7,294 nt of DNA from an uncultured Alistipes sp. (GTDB lineage: Bacteria > Bacteroidota > Bacteroidia > Bacteroidales > Rikenellaceae). Positions within the stretch are counted from its first letter, which is position 1, and every line of letters starts with the position of its first letter. Positions 6,002 through 7,294 of the stretch are shown here, one piece after another. The notes below the pieces were generated by a model. The model saw only the letters and a list, made by a program, of their open reading frames with translations, was not told the DNA's origin and searched no databases. The DNA lies in assembly GCA_934754975.1 (NCBI GenBank), contig CAKVKI010000133.1:1-7294 (forward strand). The letters run 5' to 3'. A program made the position numbers and the translations under genes.

Positions 6002-6675
6002 GGCGTAACGAGTTTATAGCCGAAGCCGTAAACGGCCCGGATTTCGATATCCGCCTGCGCGTCGTGCAGCCGGCGGCGGAGATTTTTCATCTGGGCGTAC
6101 ACGAAGTCGAAATTGTCGGCCTGGTCGATGTGGTCGCCCCACACGGCTTCGGCCAGCGTCGTCTTGTCGATCATATGGTTCGGACGGCTCATGAAGTAAT
6201 AGAGTATATCGTACTCCTTGCGCAGCAACTCGACCTCCCGGCCCGCGATCTCCACACGGCGGCTGTCGGGAAACAACCGCACGTTACCGGCGTCGAGGCT
6301 CTCCTGCCCGCCGCGCTGGTGGCGGCGCACGACGCTCCGGATACGGGCGCTCAGCTCCGCGAGGTGGAAGGGCTTGGGCAGGTAGTCGTCGGCCCCCATT
6401 TCGAGTCCTCCGATCTTGTCGTCGAGCGAATCACGGGCTGAAATGATGATGATTCCCGCCTGCCTGCGCTGCCGCTTCAGCTCTTCGAGCAGCTGCAGGC
6501 CGCTTCCGTCGGGCAGCATGATGTCCAGCAGGATACAGTCGTAATCGTATCCGGCGATTTTGTCGAGTGCCGACGCATAATCGGCGGCCTGCTCGACCAC
6601 ATACTGTTCCCGGCGCAGGGTCTGCACCATAATCTCCCGCAGGGAGGGTTCGTCTTCGACAATCAGAATCTTCAT
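5998..6675 (-). CDS. OmpR/PhoB-family response regulator
   Basis: A 225-residue cytosolic DNA-binding regulator, the normal length for this family. ATG 6675 (MKILIVEDE) is chosen because it starts exactly at the first receiver strand; an upstream in-frame ATG at 6699 would add eight residues and would lie over a candidate -7 element. Receiver domain 1-115: acidic pair Glu7-Asp8, phospho-acceptor Asp51 (ILLDIMLPDG), Ser79 switch residue, Lys101 (LPKPF). Winged-helix DNA-binding domain about 130-225, with ELLRKEYDILYYFM, the DKTTLAEAVWG helix, the recognition region DFVYAQMKNLRRRL, and the wing YGFGYKL. Phosphorylation by the coupled kinase should dimerise it on direct-repeat DNA. Likely targets are its own promoter and the PepSY-like genes downstream, by position. 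Confidence 0.96.
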   Translation of the reverse strand: MKILIVEDEPSLREIMVQTLRREQYVVEQAADYASALDKIAGYDYDCILLDIMLPDGSGLQLLEELKRQRRQAGIIIISARDSLDDKIGGLEMGADDYLPKPFHLAELSARIRSVVRRHQRGGQESLDAGNVRLFPDSRRVEIAGREVELLRKEYDILYYFMSRPNHMIDKTTLAEAVWGDHIDQADNFDFVYAQMKNLRRRLHDAQADIEIRAVYGFGYKLVTP

Positions 6676-6696
6676 AGCCGCATTTTTTCCCGGAGA

Positions 6697-6704
6697 CAAA
6701 ACTA
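6697..6704 (-). promoter_or_regulatory. Proximal candidate -7 element for the two-component operon
   Basis: TAGTTTTG on the minus strand matches TAnnTTTG exactly, 21 bases before the regulator ATG at 6675, which would leave a leader of only about 15 bases (including a six-A run). No clear -33 TTTG at the best spacing. It competes with the distal element at 6752-6759. Confidence 0.4.
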
Positions 6705-6745
6705 ATGCGCGAATCCGAAAAGAAACTGAAACCGCACCCGTCCCC

Positions 6746-6777
6746 GGAACCCAAATATACGAAAATTCCCGGGTTCC
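6746..6777 (-). promoter_or_regulatory. Distal candidate promoter within a 7-bp inverted repeat
   Basis: TATATTTG (6752-6759, minus strand) is a perfect TAnnTTTG element, with TTCG 19 bases upstream as a three-of-four match to the -33 TTTG. It sits inside a perfect inverted repeat GGAACCC (6746-6752), 18 bases, GGGTTCC (6771-6777). A protein bound there would cover the promoter, so this may be an operator for the regulator operon. Confidence 0.45.
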
Positions 6778-6804
6778 CCGAAGCGGGACCGCCCCGGGCC
6801 ATTC

Positions 6805-6840
6805 AAAAGAGACGGAAACCTTTCGGTTTCCGTCTCTTTT
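6805..6840 (-). terminator. Perfect 16-bp hairpin terminator after fabH
   Basis: Arms 6805-6820 and 6825-6840 are perfectly complementary over 16 bp, with a four-base loop that reads GAAA on the minus strand. The stem ends in AAAA/TTTT, so a short T run is present on both strands (four Ts on minus, five on plus). The GAAA tetraloop and the position 42 bases after the fabH stop favour the minus-strand role. It separates fabH from the two-component operon. The rest of 6676-6882 is promoter DNA with no gene. Confidence 0.9.
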
Positions 6841-6882
6841 TATCGTTCATCTCCTCTGCGGGCATCCGCCCGCATCGGGAAA

Positions 6883-7294
6883 CTATTTTTCCGAAGAATC
6901 TATCTGGCAGGCTTTCGAACCGTCGTAAGCCCACTTCACATAGATCGCGCCCCAAGTGTAACCGCCTCCGAAAGCCGACAGAATCAGGTTGTCGCCCTTG
7001 CGAAGCTCCTTCTCGTAATCGTAAAGGCACGAAGGAATCGTCGCAGCGGTCGTGTTGCCGTTGCGGTCGATATTGATCATGCAGTCGTCTTTGGTAAGAC
7101 CCATGCGGCGCGCCGTGGCGTCGATGATGCGCAGGTTGGCCTGGTGGGGCACCAGATAACGCACATCCTCGGAAGAGAGTTTGTTGCGCTCCATGATCTC
7201 GACCGACACGTCGGCCATTTTCGAAACGGCGGCCTTGAACACGGCGTGTCCGTCCCACATGATGGTATGCCAGTTGTTCTGCACGGTCTCGATC
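6883..7294 (-). CDS. fabH: Beta-ketoacyl-ACP synthase III (FabH), C-terminal part (partial)
   Basis: The frame is open to the right edge, so 136 C-terminal residues are visible and the start lies outside. An internal GTG at 7284 is not the start: the frame continues upstream as IETV and the KAS III fold requires the missing N-terminal half with the active-site Cys. The fragment contains [10 protein letters not shown], then VPHQANLRI with the catalytic His (about residue 50 of the fragment) and [10 protein letters not shown] with the catalytic Asn (about residue 80), followed by [16 protein letters not shown], the typical C-terminus. A tail of about a dozen polar residues ([13 protein letters not shown]) extends past the usual end. 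FabH condenses an acyl-CoA primer with malonyl-ACP to begin fatty acid synthesis in the cytosol. It is the last gene of its transcription unit, closed by the 16-bp hairpin downstream. Confidence 0.95.
   Translation of the reverse strand, partial: IETVQNNWHTIMWDGHAVFKAAVSKMADVSVEIMERNKLSSEDVRYLVPHQANLRIIDATARRMGLTKDDCMINIDRNGNTTAATIPSCLYDYEKELRKGDNLILSAFGGGYTWGAIYVKWAYDGSKACQIDSSEK

Noticed and set aside
1..7294. tRNA, rRNA, CRISPR array, insertion sequence or prophage
   Set aside because: No cloverleaf, regularly spaced repeats, transposase motifs, terminal inverted repeats or phage structural genes were seen. The DUF5131 protein alone is not evidence of a prophage.

Overview
The window looks like a chromosomal stretch of a GC-rich Bacteroidota bacterium, most plausibly Alistipes or a close Rikenellaceae relative. 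The phylum is supported by several candidate promoters of the form TAnnTTTG, A-rich leaders without Shine-Dalgarno sequences, a GH92 exo-mannosidase lipoprotein, secreted PepSY-like proteins, and a lipoprotein with an acidic stretch just after the lipid-bearing cysteine. The genus is an inference from GC richness and gene style only. There are nine protein genes, two of them cut by the window edges. I see no RNA gene, IS element, CRISPR array or prophage.

Layout. (1) At the left edge, on the minus strand, is the N-terminal third of a GH92 alpha-mannosidase lipoprotein. (2) Divergent from it, from about 822 to 2468 on the plus strand, is a tightly packed trio: a YqaA/DedA-like membrane protein, a GNAT acetyltransferase, and a DUF5131 protein (phage Gp37/Gp68 family) with a radical-SAM-like cysteine motif. 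(3) A non-heme ferritin on the minus strand (2609-3133) has its own promoter and a strong terminator. (4) From 6675 down to 3305 on the minus strand lies a co-oriented signalling module: an OmpR-type response regulator, a histidine kinase translationally coupled to it, a small secreted PepSY-like protein, and a larger PepSY-like lipoprotein that ends at an intrinsic terminator. (5) At the right edge, on the minus strand, is the C-terminal part of FabH, closed by a perfect 16-bp hairpin terminator.

How the genes may work together. The regulator and kinase form a classical two-component system, and the two downstream PepSY-like envelope proteins are its natural candidate targets or accessory sensors. 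The 110-base gap before the first PepSY gene carries 11-base direct repeats of the kind that OmpR/PhoB regulators bind, and the regulator's own promoter region carries a 7-bp inverted repeat around a -7 element. Feedback or target control is therefore plausible but unproven. The other genes (glycan degradation, iron storage, fatty acid initiation) are ordinary housekeeping or gut-niche functions and need not be linked to the module.
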